From the NCBI RefSeq assembly GCF_012952295.1, contig NZ_JABBCH010000003.1:334130-398129 (forward strand): a stretch of 64,000 bases of DNA, given 5' to 3'. Below, piece after piece: positions 8,577 through 16,969 of this stretch. Position 1 is the stretch's first letter, and every line of letters begins with the position of its first letter. Both the position numbers and the translations under genes were made by a program. Under the pieces are notes generated by a model, which made no database searches, was not told where the DNA came from, and worked only from the letters and a program-made list of their open reading frames with translations. Source of the stretch: Crystallibacter degradans. Its GTDB lineage: Bacteria > Actinomycetota > Actinomycetes > Actinomycetales > Micrococcaceae.

Positions 8577-9883
8577 GCCAGATCCTTTGCTGCTGATTCG
8601 TTTCGCTGGCCGGGCAGGACGATCTCGCCATTGGCAGCCTTAAGTCCGATGTCCGTGCGGTGCTGTGAGCCGTCCAGGTGGATGAGTTCCACGCCGTCGT
8701 AGGCCTTTTCCCTTGCCTCCACCAGGTCTTCACCCAGGGCGACGACGGCGAGCACCCGCCCACCGGCGCTGACCACCTTGCGGTGCTCGTCCAGGGCCGT
8801 GCCCGCGTGGATCACGTGTACGTCCTCGAGGGCGTTGGCCTTCTTCAGGCCGCGCACCCGGTCCCCGGTCCGGGGCTTGCCCGGGTAGTTCTCCGAAGCG
8901 ACAACCACGGTCACGGCGCTGCGCCTGGACCAGTTGAGCTGTTCGGACGGGTCCAGCTCGCCCTTGGCCGCGGCGAGCAGCAGCCCGCCCAGCGGTGTAC
9001 GCAGGCGCGCCAGCACCGCCTGCGTCTCGGGGTCACCGAAGCGTGCGTTGAATTCGATCACGCGCAGGCCGCGGCTGGTCAGGGCCAGACCGCAGAACAG
9101 GACGCCGACAAAGGGCGTGCCGCGGTTGGCCATTTCGGTGATCGTCGGCATCGCCACGCGGGCCATGACCTCGTCCACGAAGCCCCGCGGCAGCCACTCC
9201 AGCGGCGTGTAGGCGCCCATGCCGCCGGTGTTCGGGCCTTCGTCGCCGTCGTAAATCCGTTTGAAGTCCTGCGCCGGCACCAGCGGAACGGCCCGCTCGC
9301 CGTCGGAAATCACAAAGAGGGAGACCTCCGGGCCATCCAGGTATTCCTCGATCACCACTTCCCCGCCGGCATCGAAGCAGGACTGTGCGTGGGCCAGGGC
9401 CTCGTCGCGGTCCTCGGTGACCACCACGCCCTTGCCCGCGGCCAGACCGTCGTCCTTAACCACGTAGGGGGCGCCGAAAGTGTCCAGCGCCGCGGCGGCT
9501 TCCTCCGCGTTGACGGCCACCCTGGCCATCGCCGTGGGCACGTTGGCCGCGGCCATGATCTGCTTGGCGAAGGCTTTGGAGCCTTCAAGACGGGCAGCTT
9601 CCTTACTCGGCCCGAAAACCGCGATGCCCGCTTCCCGCAGCGGATCCGCCACGCCCGCAGCCAGCGGGGCCTCCGGCCCGATGACCACCAGGTCGGACTC
9701 CAGCCGTTGCGCGAGCGCCAGCACTGCTGCCGCGTCGTTGGCGTTAATGTCGTAGGTGGGCACTATCTGCGCGATGCCCGCGTTTCCGGGCGCTGCATGC
9801 ACCTCGGTCACGTAGGGGTCGCTCAGCAGGGCTCGGACAATTGCGTGCTCGCGGCCGCCGGGGCCAATCACAAGTACCTTCAC
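8573..9883 (-). CDS. purD: Phosphoribosylamine-glycine ligase (GAR synthetase)
   Basis: 436 residues of an ATP-grasp enzyme that makes glycinamide ribonucleotide. The N-terminal [14 protein letters not shown], the ATP-binding loop [15 protein letters not shown], and the metal/ATP residues around [15 protein letters not shown] are all present. The frame stays open far upstream, but the protein clearly begins at GTG 9883 (VKVLVIG). Longer versions would run through the divergent asparaginase gene. A TACGCT -10 box sits 8 nt upstream, inside a 7-bp inverted repeat, so this gene probably has a regulated, nearly leaderless promoter. Confidence 0.95.
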   Translation of the reverse strand: MKVLVIGPGGREHAIVRALLSDPYVTEVHAAPGNAGIAQIVPTYDINANDAAAVLALAQRLESDLVVIGPEAPLAAGVADPLREAGIAVFGPSKEAARLEGSKAFAKQIMAAANVPTAMARVAVNAEEAAAALDTFGAPYVVKDDGLAAGKGVVVTEDRDEALAHAQSCFDAGGEVVIEEYLDGPEVSLFVISDGERAVPLVPAQDFKRIYDGDEGPNTGGMGAYTPLEWLPRGFVDEVMARVAMPTITEMANRGTPFVGVLFCGLALTSRGLRVIEFNARFGDPETQAVLARLRTPLGGLLLAAAKGELDPSEQLNWSRRSAVTVVVASENYPGKPRTGDRVRGLKKANALEDVHVIHAGTALDEHRKVVSAGGRVLAVVALGEDLVEAREKAYDGVELIHLDGSQHRTDIGLKAANGEIVLPGQRNESAAKDLA

Positions 9884-9887
9884 AACG

Positions 9888-9908
9888 TCTAAGCGTACTG
9901 GGCTTAGA
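9888..9908. promoter_or_regulatory. Inverted repeat TCTAAGC-N7-GCTTAGA at the purD promoter
   Basis: Perfect 7-bp arms (9888-9894 and 9902-9908) with a 7-bp centre, covering the candidate purD -10 box (TACGCT on the minus strand, 9892-9897). The geometry is that of an operator for a dimeric repressor. Confidence 0.5.
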
Positions 9909-9935
9909 GCGCGGTGCCCGAAGTGTTTCAGCAGA

Positions 9936-9959
9936 CCTAAGCCGCCACCTAGACTTAGG
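9936..9959. promoter_or_regulatory. Inverted repeat CCTAAG-N12-CTTAGG at the asparaginase promoter
   Basis: Arms 9936-9941 and 9954-9959 repeat the CTAAG half-site of the purD operator 48 bp away. The repeat contains the asparaginase -10 box. Confidence 0.4.
9950..9955 (+). promoter_or_regulatory. -10 box (TAGACT), leaderless start of the asparaginase gene
   Basis: TAGACT, 7 nt, then ATG 9963. Confidence 0.55.
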
Positions 9960-9962
9960 GGC

Positions 9963-10967
9963 ATGCCCGAAACCTTTAAAGCTGCCGACGCCGTCGAACT
10001 GGCAGTCGTGGAACGCAATGGCTTCATCGAGTCCCGCCACCTGGGCTCGGCCGTCGTGATGGCCGCGGACGGTTCCGTGGTCACCGAACTCGGCGACATC
10101 AGCGCCCCGATCTTCCCGCGGTCCGCGCTCAAGCCGTTCCAGGCCCTGGCCTCGATGCAGTCCGGCGTCCCGCTGCGCGGCGTCCAGGTAGCACTGGCCT
10201 GCGCCAGCCACACCGGCTCGCTGGAGCACATGGATGTGGTCAACGGCATGCTCAAGGCCGCCGACCTCACCGACGAAGACCTGCAGTGCCCGGAGGCCTG
10301 GCCGCAGGACGAGACGGCGCGGGGCTGGCTGGTCCGCACCGACCGCGGCCGGCAGCGCGTGGCGTTCAACTGCTCAGGCAAGCACGCCGGGTTCTTGTGG
10401 GCCTGTGCAGAAAACGGCTGGGACACCAAGACGTACCTGGATCCGAACCACCCGCTGCAGCGCCGCGTGATGGAGATTATCGAGGAGTACACCGGCGAGC
10501 GGATCTCCCATCTGGCCACGGACGGCTGCGGCGCCCCGGTGCCCGCCGTGTCACTGACCGGGCTGGCGCGCGCCGTCGGCAAGCTCGCCAAAGCCCCCTC
10601 GGACAAGAACGCGGATGCCCGCGCGGCCACGATCGCCACCGCGATGGTGGACTATCCCTGGGCGGTCCAGGGCCACGGCGAGGAAAACACTGTGGTCATG
10701 GAGGACCTGGAGATCATCGCCAAGCTCGGCGCCGAGGGCGTGATGGTGATGGGCACGGATACGGGTGTCTCCGTTGCGGTGAAGATTCTCGACGGCGGGG
10801 CCCGGTCGGCGTCGCTGGTGGGGCTCACGCTGCTGGCGGCCGCCGGCGCGCTCGACGCGGAGAAAGTCGGCCCGGTGCTGGAGAAAGTGGTCAAACCCGT
10901 GCTCGGCGGCGGCGACCCGGTGGGCCGGATCCGGCTCGCTGCTCCGGTGATGGCACTGCTGGACTGA
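9963..10967 (+). CDS. Class 3 L-asparaginase (Rhizobium-type asparaginase II family)
   Basis: 334 residues of the Asparaginase_II family, unrelated to E. coli AnsA/AnsB. It hydrolyses asparagine to aspartate and ammonia. Catalytic Ser/Lys lie in PRSALKPFQ and the second serine in CASHTG. The zinc site uses Cys and Lys of NCSGKHAG and Cys of TDGCGAP. No signal peptide is present, so it is cytoplasmic. It diverges from purD across a 79-bp gap containing paired CTAAG repeats; aspartate made here is a substrate of PurC and PurA, a plausible link that remains inference. Confidence 0.88.
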   Translation: MPETFKAADAVELAVVERNGFIESRHLGSAVVMAADGSVVTELGDISAPIFPRSALKPFQALASMQSGVPLRGVQVALACASHTGSLEHMDVVNGMLKAADLTDEDLQCPEAWPQDETARGWLVRTDRGRQRVAFNCSGKHAGFLWACAENGWDTKTYLDPNHPLQRRVMEIIEEYTGERISHLATDGCGAPVPAVSLTGLARAVGKLAKAPSDKNADARAATIATAMVDYPWAVQGHGEENTVVMEDLEIIAKLGAEGVMVMGTDTGVSVAVKILDGGARSASLVGLTLLAAAGALDAEKVGPVLEKVVKPVLGGGDPVGRIRLAAPVMALLD

Positions 10968-10989
10968 CCGGCCGGGAAGAGAAGAAAAC

Positions 10990-11376
10990 ATGGCATTACG
11001 ACGGCGGATCGCGGCCGCCGACGGCCACGCCGCCTTAAGCGCATGGCTGGGCGGGGCGACGGACCGCAAAACCACCGCAACGGCCGTGCGGTTTTCGCTC
11101 GAGGAACTGGCGGAGAGGGCGCCGGGCAACAGCGTGGAAGTGCGGGTACCGCCGTTCGGTGTCACCCAATGCATCGAGGGTCCGCGGCACACCCGCGGCA
11201 CCCCGCCCAACGTAGTGGAATGCGACGGTGCCACCTGGCTGGCGCTGGTGACCGGCACCGAAAACTGGAGCACCGCCGTCGAAAGTGGAAAGGTCTCCGC
11301 CTCGGGGCTGCGGGCGGAACTGGCGGATCTCCTGCCCCTCTTCGCTCCGGACCACGGCGCCACCGGCAGCCGGTAG
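10990..11376 (+). CDS. Sterol carrier family-like protein
   Basis: 128 residues, cytoplasmic. Segments [22 protein letters not shown] and [18 protein letters not shown] define a conserved actinobacterial family annotated as sterol-carrier-like (SCP2/MDMPI-related fold), regularly found beside purF. The function is unknown; the fold suggests binding of a hydrophobic or phosphorylated ligand. GAGAAG precedes ATG 10990. The gap to the asparaginase stop is 22 bp, so they may be cotranscribed. Confidence 0.75.
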   Translation: MALRRRIAAADGHAALSAWLGGATDRKTTATAVRFSLEELAERAPGNSVEVRVPPFGVTQCIEGPRHTRGTPPNVVECDGATWLALVTGTENWSTAVESGKVSASGLRAELADLLPLFAPDHGATGSR

Positions 11377-11379
11377 GCT
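11374..11379 (+). promoter_or_regulatory. -10 box (TAGGCT), leaderless start of the 11386 gene
   Basis: TAGGCT overlaps the stop codon of the preceding gene and lies 6 nt before ATG 11386. Confidence 0.5.
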
Positions 11380-11385
11380 TGAACC

Positions 11386-11742
11386 ATGAGTTCCGAGCAC
11401 GTTCCCGCTGAACCAGCCGAGCCCCGCGAGCCGGCTGGACCAGGTACCCCTAACCGTCGCGAAGTGCGGTTGCGCCGCGCGCCCAAATTCGGTCCGTTCA
11501 TGGGCCTGGGAATTGTCCTCGGTGTCATCGTAGCCGCCATCTCCGCCTACACAGGTCCGGAAAACGCGGAATTCACCCGCAGCTCCATTTTCGGTTTCCT
11601 GGCCGTACTCTTCGGCATCGCCGGCATGCTCCTCGGCGCCCTGGTGGTCCTGATCCTGGACCGGATCAGCATCAAGCGCAGCGAGAAAATGATGGCCGTG
11701 GAAACCCCGGAACAGACCGACCCGGAACAAGAAGAGCGCTGA
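11386..11742 (+). CDS. Small two-helix membrane protein
   Basis: 118 residues: a Pro/Glu-rich cytoplasmic start, a basic stretch (RREVRLRRAPKFG), two membrane helices (about 44-60 and 69-92) and an acidic tail. It resembles conserved unknown proteins found just upstream of purF in Arthrobacter-like genomes. No catalytic residue or named domain is visible. Confidence 0.7.
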   Translation: MSSEHVPAEPAEPREPAGPGTPNRREVRLRRAPKFGPFMGLGIVLGVIVAAISAYTGPENAEFTRSSIFGFLAVLFGIAGMLLGALVVLILDRISIKRSEKMMAVETPEQTDPEQEER

Positions 11743-11896
11743 GCCGGATTTAGCGTGCTGCCGGACGGTTCCGCGGTTCAGCGGCAGTGCCGTTGCTCAC
11801 GCTGGATCCCTCCGGCCCCAAGGACGGCGCGCCCGGCTGGTCTTAGTTGCCGTAATCCGTTGCCCGGGTCCGTTATTAGCGTGAGACAATATTGGG

Positions 11897-13453
11897 GTGG
11901 CACGCGGTGACGGAAAACTTTCCCATGATCTTCTCCCCGGCGAAAAGGGACCCCAGGATGCCTGTGGCGTCTTCGGAGTCTGGGCCCCAGGCGAAGAAGT
12001 AGCAAAACTTACCTACTACGGGCTGTACGCTCTGCAGCACCGCGGACAGGAGTCCGCGGGTATCGCCACGAGCGACGGCAAGCGCATCAATGTCTACAAG
12101 GACATGGGGCTGGTGTCCCAGGTCTTCGACGAGACGACGCTGAACACACTGAACGGCCACATCGCCGTCGGCCATTGCCGCTACTCCACTACGGGCGGCT
12201 CAACCTGGGCAAACGCGCAGCCGACCCTCGGCGCAACCGCCACGGGCACCGTGGCGCTGGCGCACAACGGCAACCTGACCAACTCCGCCGACCTCTACGA
12301 GAAGGTCATCGAGAAATTCGGCAAGCAGGCCCGCGGCGAGCTGGCCCAGGGCAACACCACGGACACCGCTCTGGTGACAGCCCTGATGGCAGGTGAACCC
12401 GGCCAAAGCCTTGAAGAGCGCTCGATGGAGTTGCTGCCGAAACTGCGCGGCGCCTTCTGCTTCACCTACATGGACGAAGGAACCCTCTATGCGGCACGGG
12501 ATGAGTCAGGTGTCCGCCCGCTGGTCCTCGGCCGGCTGGAACGCGGCTGGGTTGTCGCGTCCGAAACCGCAGCCCTCGACATTGTCGGTGCCTCGTTTGT
12601 GCGCGAAGTCGAGCCCGGTGAGTTCATCGCCATCGACGAGAACGGCCTGCGCTCACAGCGCTTCGCCGAGAAGAAGCCCGCGGGCTGCGTCTTCGAATAC
12701 GTCTATCTGGCCCGCCCGGACACCTCCATCAACGGCCGCAGCATCCACGCCGCGCGCGTGGAGATGGGCCGCCGCCTGGCCAAGGAACACCCCGTTGACG
12801 CCGACTTGGTCATTCCGACGCCGGAATCCGGCACCCCGGCGGCCATCGGCTATGCCGAGGAATCTGGCATCCCCTACGGACAGGGCCTGGTCAAGAACGC
12901 CTACGTCGGCCGGACCTTCATCCAGCCGAGCCAGACCATCCGCCAACTGGGCATCCGGCTGAAGCTGAACCCGCTCCGCAGCGTGGTGCAGGGCAAGCGC
13001 CTGGTCGTCATCGACGACTCGATTGTCCGCGGAAACACCCAGCGGGCGCTGGTACGCATGCTCCGTGAGGCCGGCGCGGCCGAGGTCCACGTCCGGATCT
13101 CCTCGCCGCCCATCAAATGGCCGTGCTTCTACGGCATTGACTTCGCCAGCCGGGCAGAATTGATCGCCAACGGAATCGGTGTGGCGGAAGTCCGCGCCTC
13201 GCTTGGCGCCGATTCGCTTGGCTACATCTCCGAAAACGGCATGATCGAAGCCACCGAGCAGCCCCGCGGGAAGCTGTGCACGGCCTGCTTCACCGGCGAA
13301 TACCCGATCGAGCTGCCGGATGCCAGCCGCCGCGGCAAGAACCTGCTCGAACAGCCGAATGCCGAGGAACAGGAGCACGGTTCCTGCGACCCGGGCCCGG
13401 ACTCGGATTTGGAAAGCCTCCTGACTGACGATGACAAGAAAGAGCGAGTATGA
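11897..13453 (+). CDS. purF: Amidophosphoribosyltransferase
   Basis: 518 residues; first committed step of purine synthesis (PRPP + glutamine to phosphoribosylamine). A propeptide of about 20 residues ends at DACGVFG, where the cysteine becomes the N-terminal nucleophile of the glutaminase domain. The C-terminal phosphoribosyltransferase domain carries the PRPP loop VVIDDSIVRGNT. Cysteines in PCFYGID and CTACFTGEYP suggest an iron-sulfur site as in Bacillus PurF. GTG 11897 gives a propeptide of normal length. The stop overlaps the purM ATG (ATGA). Confidence 0.96.
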   Translation: MARGDGKLSHDLLPGEKGPQDACGVFGVWAPGEEVAKLTYYGLYALQHRGQESAGIATSDGKRINVYKDMGLVSQVFDETTLNTLNGHIAVGHCRYSTTGGSTWANAQPTLGATATGTVALAHNGNLTNSADLYEKVIEKFGKQARGELAQGNTTDTALVTALMAGEPGQSLEERSMELLPKLRGAFCFTYMDEGTLYAARDESGVRPLVLGRLERGWVVASETAALDIVGASFVREVEPGEFIAIDENGLRSQRFAEKKPAGCVFEYVYLARPDTSINGRSIHAARVEMGRRLAKEHPVDADLVIPTPESGTPAAIGYAEESGIPYGQGLVKNAYVGRTFIQPSQTIRQLGIRLKLNPLRSVVQGKRLVVIDDSIVRGNTQRALVRMLREAGAAEVHVRISSPPIKWPCFYGIDFASRAELIANGIGVAEVRASLGADSLGYISENGMIEATEQPRGKLCTACFTGEYPIELPDASRRGKNLLEQPNAEEQEHGSCDPGPDSDLESLLTDDDKKERV

Positions 13454-14571
13454 CCTCCCCTGACCTGGGCGCCAGCCAGATCACCTATGCCAGCGCCGGC
13501 GTTGACGTTGAAGCCGGCGACAAAGCCGTTGAGCTGATGAAGGGGGCCATCAAGGCCACCCACAACTCTAATGTCATCGGCGGGGTGGGCGGTTTCGCCG
13601 GGCTCTACGATGTCTCCGCACTCCTGAAGTACCGCAAGCCCCTGCTGGCCACCTCCACCGACGGCGTCGGCACCAAGGTCGCCATCGCGCAGGCCATGGA
13701 CATCCATGACACGATCGGCTTTGACCTGGTCGGCATGGTCGTCGACGACATCGTCGTGGTCGGCGCCGAGCCGCTGTTCATGACGGACTACATCGCCTGC
13801 GGCAAGGTTGTCCCCGAACGCATCGCCGACATCGTCCGCGGCATCGCGGCGGCGTGTGAGGTCGCCGGTACTGCCTTGGTCGGCGGCGAAACGGCCGAGC
13901 ACCCCGGCCTGCTGGGTGAACACGAGTACGACGTCGCGGGCGCAGCCACCGGCGTGGTGGAAGCAGACAACCTGCTGGGCCCGGACCGGGTCAAGGACGG
14001 GGACGTGGTCATCGCCATGGCCTCCTCCGGCATCCATTCCAACGGCTACTCGCTGGTCCGCCGCGTGATCAACCACGCCGGCTGGGCCCTTGACCGCCAG
14101 GTCTCCGAGCTCGGCCGGACCCTTGGCGAAGAGCTCCTCGAGCCAACCAAGGTCTACGCAGCGGACTGCCTCGATCTCGCACGCTACGAGGCGGCCGGCG
14201 TGCACGGCTTCAGCCACGTGACCGGCGGCGGTCTCGCTGCCAATCTGGCGCGCGTGCTGCCGCAGGGCCTGATGGCCACCGTGGACCGTTCCACCTGGGA
14301 ACTGCCGGCCATCTTCAAGCTTGTCGCCCAGCTCGGCAATGTTCCGCAGGCCGACCTGGAACGCACCCTGAACCTCGGCGTAGGCATGGTTGCCATCGTG
14401 GACGCTGCGGGTGCCGATGCTGCCCTGGCACGGCTGAACGAGCGCGGTATGACCGCGTGGGCCATGGGCACCGTCGGCGCTGTTGATGGTTCGCTGTCCG
14501 GGCCGGACTTCGTCCAGGGTGCCAAGGGTGTCGACGGCGGAGCCGTGCACCTCGTCGGCAACTACGCATAG
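13450..14571 (+). CDS. purM: Phosphoribosylformylglycinamidine cyclo-ligase (AIR synthetase)
   Basis: 373 residues. It closes the imidazole ring of AIR using ATP. Family motifs are STDGVGTKV (ATP/phosphate loop), DLVGMVVDDI and GAEPLFMTDYIACG, the glycine-rich GGETAEHPG, and ASSGIHSNGYSLVR. The start overlaps the purF stop by 4 bp, so it is translated with it. It is followed by a 2H phosphoesterase gene and then DUF3073. Confidence 0.96.
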   Translation: MTSPDLGASQITYASAGVDVEAGDKAVELMKGAIKATHNSNVIGGVGGFAGLYDVSALLKYRKPLLATSTDGVGTKVAIAQAMDIHDTIGFDLVGMVVDDIVVVGAEPLFMTDYIACGKVVPERIADIVRGIAAACEVAGTALVGGETAEHPGLLGEHEYDVAGAATGVVEADNLLGPDRVKDGDVVIAMASSGIHSNGYSLVRRVINHAGWALDRQVSELGRTLGEELLEPTKVYAADCLDLARYEAAGVHGFSHVTGGGLAANLARVLPQGLMATVDRSTWELPAIFKLVAQLGNVPQADLERTLNLGVGMVAIVDAAGADAALARLNERGMTAWAMGTVGAVDGSLSGPDFVQGAKGVDGGAVHLVGNYA

Positions 14572-14604
14572 CCCCACCCGTGTCCCGGGTGCCAGACTGG
14601 GCAC

Positions 14605-15108
14605 ATGGGAGCATTCGTCGTCGTTGTTTTTGTGCAGCCGGTTGCTACCGGTCTCACGTTCGAGCGTTCACAATGGCCGTTGCACATAACTTTGGCGCGC
14701 TTTGACACGAAAGAAAACGCCGACGTCGTTATGAACCGCCTCGGTCCGGCGCTGACCCGGCACTTGGGCTTCCGCGTGCGGATCGGCGGGGACGACTTTT
14801 TCGGCCGCAACGGCACGGTGCACGTCTCGCTGGTGGAACCGGAGCCCCGCCTGCAGCGTCTACATGGGGAATGCCTGCAGGCTGTCGGCCCGGATGCCCA
14901 TCTCCTGAGCCCTCACCACACCGGCAAACATTTCCGGCCACATGTCAGCCACACGGTGGGCCGGCTTCAGCCGGGCGATGACGTTGCGGTGCGGCAGGCG
15001 GCGTTGGTAGACATGCGGCCGGACTCCGACAGCCGGTTCCGCAGGGTGCTGGGCGTTTGGGATAGCGACGCGGAGGCCAGTGGAAGCCTGCCCTTAAACG
15101 CCTCTTAG
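14605..15108 (+). CDS. 2'-5' RNA ligase-like 2H phosphoesterase
   Basis: 167 residues. Two H-x-[ST] motifs, HITL at about residue 27 and HVSH at about 113, are spaced as in the LigT/2H superfamily, whose members open cyclic phosphates or 2'-5' linkages. The N-terminal VVVVFVQPV strand fits the fold. The second motif is preceded by FRP, common in LigT. The biological substrate is unknown. A CAGACT box 6 nt before the ATG is a weak version of the local leaderless promoter. The stop codon lies inside the terminator hairpin. Confidence 0.75.
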   Translation: MGAFVVVVFVQPVATGLTFERSQWPLHITLARFDTKENADVVMNRLGPALTRHLGFRVRIGGDDFFGRNGTVHVSLVEPEPRLQRLHGECLQAVGPDAHLLSPHHTGKHFRPHVSHTVGRLQPGDDVAVRQAALVDMRPDSDSRFRRVLGVWDSDAEASGSLPLNAS

Positions 15109-15132
15109 CGGCGTGCCAGGCACGCCGCTAAG
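15104..15132. terminator. Bidirectional terminator between the 2H phosphoesterase and DUF3073 genes
   Basis: Perfect 13-bp arms CTTAGCGGCGTGC and GCACGCCGCTAAG around a 3-nt loop, between convergent genes. It contains the upstream TAG stop. Confidence 0.8.
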
Positions 15133-15175
15133 ATGAGATTCAATGCTGAAAGAGCCGGCAACTGGCCGGCGACAT

Positions 15176-15403
15176 TCAGCCGATGCGGCGAGTTTCCTCG
15201 TCCTCATCGTCGAATTGATCTGCGTATTTGTCCTCATACGCCGAATAGTCCGGCTCAGCCGGTTCCTCCGGATACCGGCTGGAGGCACTACTCTTAGACG
15301 CCGCCAGCTCACGCTGGAGCGCCGTGTAGTCAGTGTTCGGGGTGAAGTACTTCATCTCCCGAGCCTGCTTGGTTGCTTTTGCCTTTTGACGGCCGCGCCC
15401 CAT
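15176..15403 (-). CDS. DUF3073 family small protein
   Basis: 75 residues, highly charged: basic start MGRGRQKAKATKQAREMKY, then TPNTDYTALQRELA, and an acidic tail rich in Asp/Glu. This matches DUF3073, an actinobacterial family of unknown function that commonly neighbours purM. No membrane or signal segment. Confidence 0.85.
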   Translation of the reverse strand: MGRGRQKAKATKQAREMKYFTPNTDYTALQRELAASKSSASSRYPEEPAEPDYSAYEDKYADQFDDEDEETRRIG

Positions 15404-15676
15404 GGCGTGACCCCCTTTATCGCCTCGATCCGGAGGTGGTCGCTCGGGCGACGAGCGAGGCCCCGGAATGTTTGATCAATTCTGTCGTATATCTAGGGTA
15501 CATGCTTTCTTCGGGTCCCGTTGCCGCAGCACAGGCACCGAAGTTCGCAAAATCCGGGTCGTCACAGCCCGGTCCGGTCGCGATAACCTGCATTGGCGCC
15601 TGAGAGTTGGCTAAAGTCGGGAGTAACGGACATTTCCGCAGAGCGCGGGGCAGGTATCAGGAAGGCAATTTTCCCC

Positions 15677-16909
15677 ATGAGCGAACAAGGCAAAAAGCCA
15701 GACGACGCCGCCGCGGCGGCCGAACCGGAGGCTGATGCCGCGCCCGTCGCGGAGCCGGAGCTGGAGACGAACCCCGAGGAGCTGGAGTTTTCGGAACCCA
15801 AGCTTGAGCAGGCCCAAATTGGCAACGATGCCGCGCGCGAAGCCGAACTTGATGTCGTTGCCGCCGAAACCGAGGCTGCCGCCAAAGAGGCCGAAGTGGC
15901 GGGTCAGCAACTCGGCCGTGGCCGGAGCACGGACGTTCCGGTGACCGCGGCAGGGACGGCACCTGTCGGCGCGGCGGCCGGCGATACAGCAGCCGCATCC
16001 GGCGAAGAGACCGATGCAGGCCTCAGCTTGGAAGCGGCGTCGCCGCAGCCGCAATGGGCTCCGGAGGCTACGGATGACAAGCAGTGGGACCGGATCTTCG
16101 ACGCGGTCCAGATTTCCGCCGTTGCGCAACAGCCAGACGGCGGCACCCCCGCCCCCGAGGAAACAGCCACCGATGCCGGTTCACCTGCCCCGGCGGAGGG
16201 CGATCCCGAGCCGCAGCCCGGCGCAGCCACTCCCCCGCCCGCCGAAGACCCCGGCACCGTACCTCCGTCGGAATGGACTCCTGCTCCAGGGAATTCCGAC
16301 GGCGAGACACCGCCGAACACCTGGTATTCGGTCGGCCAGCCGCCCGCCGGAAAGAAGCCGGCAGCAGCCGCTGGTGCCACAGACAGGCCCCGGGGCAAAG
16401 CCCTGCTGTTCATTGGCCTCGGCATTGTCGCCGCCATCGTGATTATCGTGGTGATCATCATCAGCCTCCTCAACAGGAGCGGCGAACCAACCGGTACCGC
16501 CGCGAGCTCGTCGCCGGCCGTTGCGAAGGAGTCGCCGGGCGCGGACGGGATCATCGCCGAAGACGTTTCGCCGTTCGACTTCGAAGAGGGCCAGTGCTTC
16601 ATCGACTTCGAAGCGGCCACGCAGAATGCCACCGTCGTCAGCTGCGAGACCCCGCACGCTGCCCAGCTTGTCGGCACGTATTTCTACGAGGAGGCCGACG
16701 AATTCCCGGGCAAGGACGAACTCAACGTACAGGCCGAGGAATTCTGTTCCGCCATCGAGCTGAACGACAATGCCGACGAGTACGAGAACCTGCGCAACTC
16801 TTACGGCATGCCGTCGGAAGGCACCTGGCAGGAAGGTGACCGCCGCATCGACTGCTTTGTCATTTCCGACGAAGGCAACAACATCTCGGCGTCCCTCATC
16901 GGCGAATAA
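15677..16909 (+). CDS. Septum formation family membrane protein
   Basis: 410 residues. About 240 N-terminal residues are Ala/Pro/Glu-rich and probably disordered in the cytoplasm. One membrane helix follows (ALLFIGLGIVAAIVIIVVII), then an extracellular domain of about 125 residues with four cysteines (GQCF, VSCE, EFCS, DCFV) likely forming two disulfides. The outer domain matches the Septum_form family, linked to division in some actinobacteria; its exact role here is inference. AGGAAGG about 10 nt upstream supports ATG 15677 over an earlier in-frame TTG at 15593. Confidence 0.78.
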   Translation: MSEQGKKPDDAAAAAEPEADAAPVAEPELETNPEELEFSEPKLEQAQIGNDAAREAELDVVAAETEAAAKEAEVAGQQLGRGRSTDVPVTAAGTAPVGAAAGDTAAASGEETDAGLSLEAASPQPQWAPEATDDKQWDRIFDAVQISAVAQQPDGGTPAPEETATDAGSPAPAEGDPEPQPGAATPPPAEDPGTVPPSEWTPAPGNSDGETPPNTWYSVGQPPAGKKPAAAAGATDRPRGKALLFIGLGIVAAIVIIVVIIISLLNRSGEPTGTAASSSPAVAKESPGADGIIAEDVSPFDFEEGQCFIDFEAATQNATVVSCETPHAAQLVGTYFYEEADEFPGKDELNVQAEEFCSAIELNDNADEYENLRNSYGMPSEGTWQEGDRRIDCFVISDEGNNISASLIGE

Positions 16910-16910
16910 A

Positions 16911-16955
16911 AAAGCAGCAGAGCCTGCCCCATAGCGGGGCAGGCTCTGCTGCTTT
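16911..16955. terminator. Bidirectional terminator between septum-formation gene and clpB
   Basis: Perfect 20-bp arms (16911-16930 and 16936-16955) with loop ATAGC, A-run on one side and TTT on the other. It lies between convergent genes. Confidence 0.92.
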
Positions 16956-16969
16956 ACGCGGGGCGGGTG

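Noticed and set aside
8678..9892. 404-codon open frame opposite purD
   Set aside because: Shadow of purD; no recognisable motif and it would use the purD promoter region.
13222..14604. 460-codon open frame opposite purM
   Set aside because: Shadow frame; purM is unambiguous.
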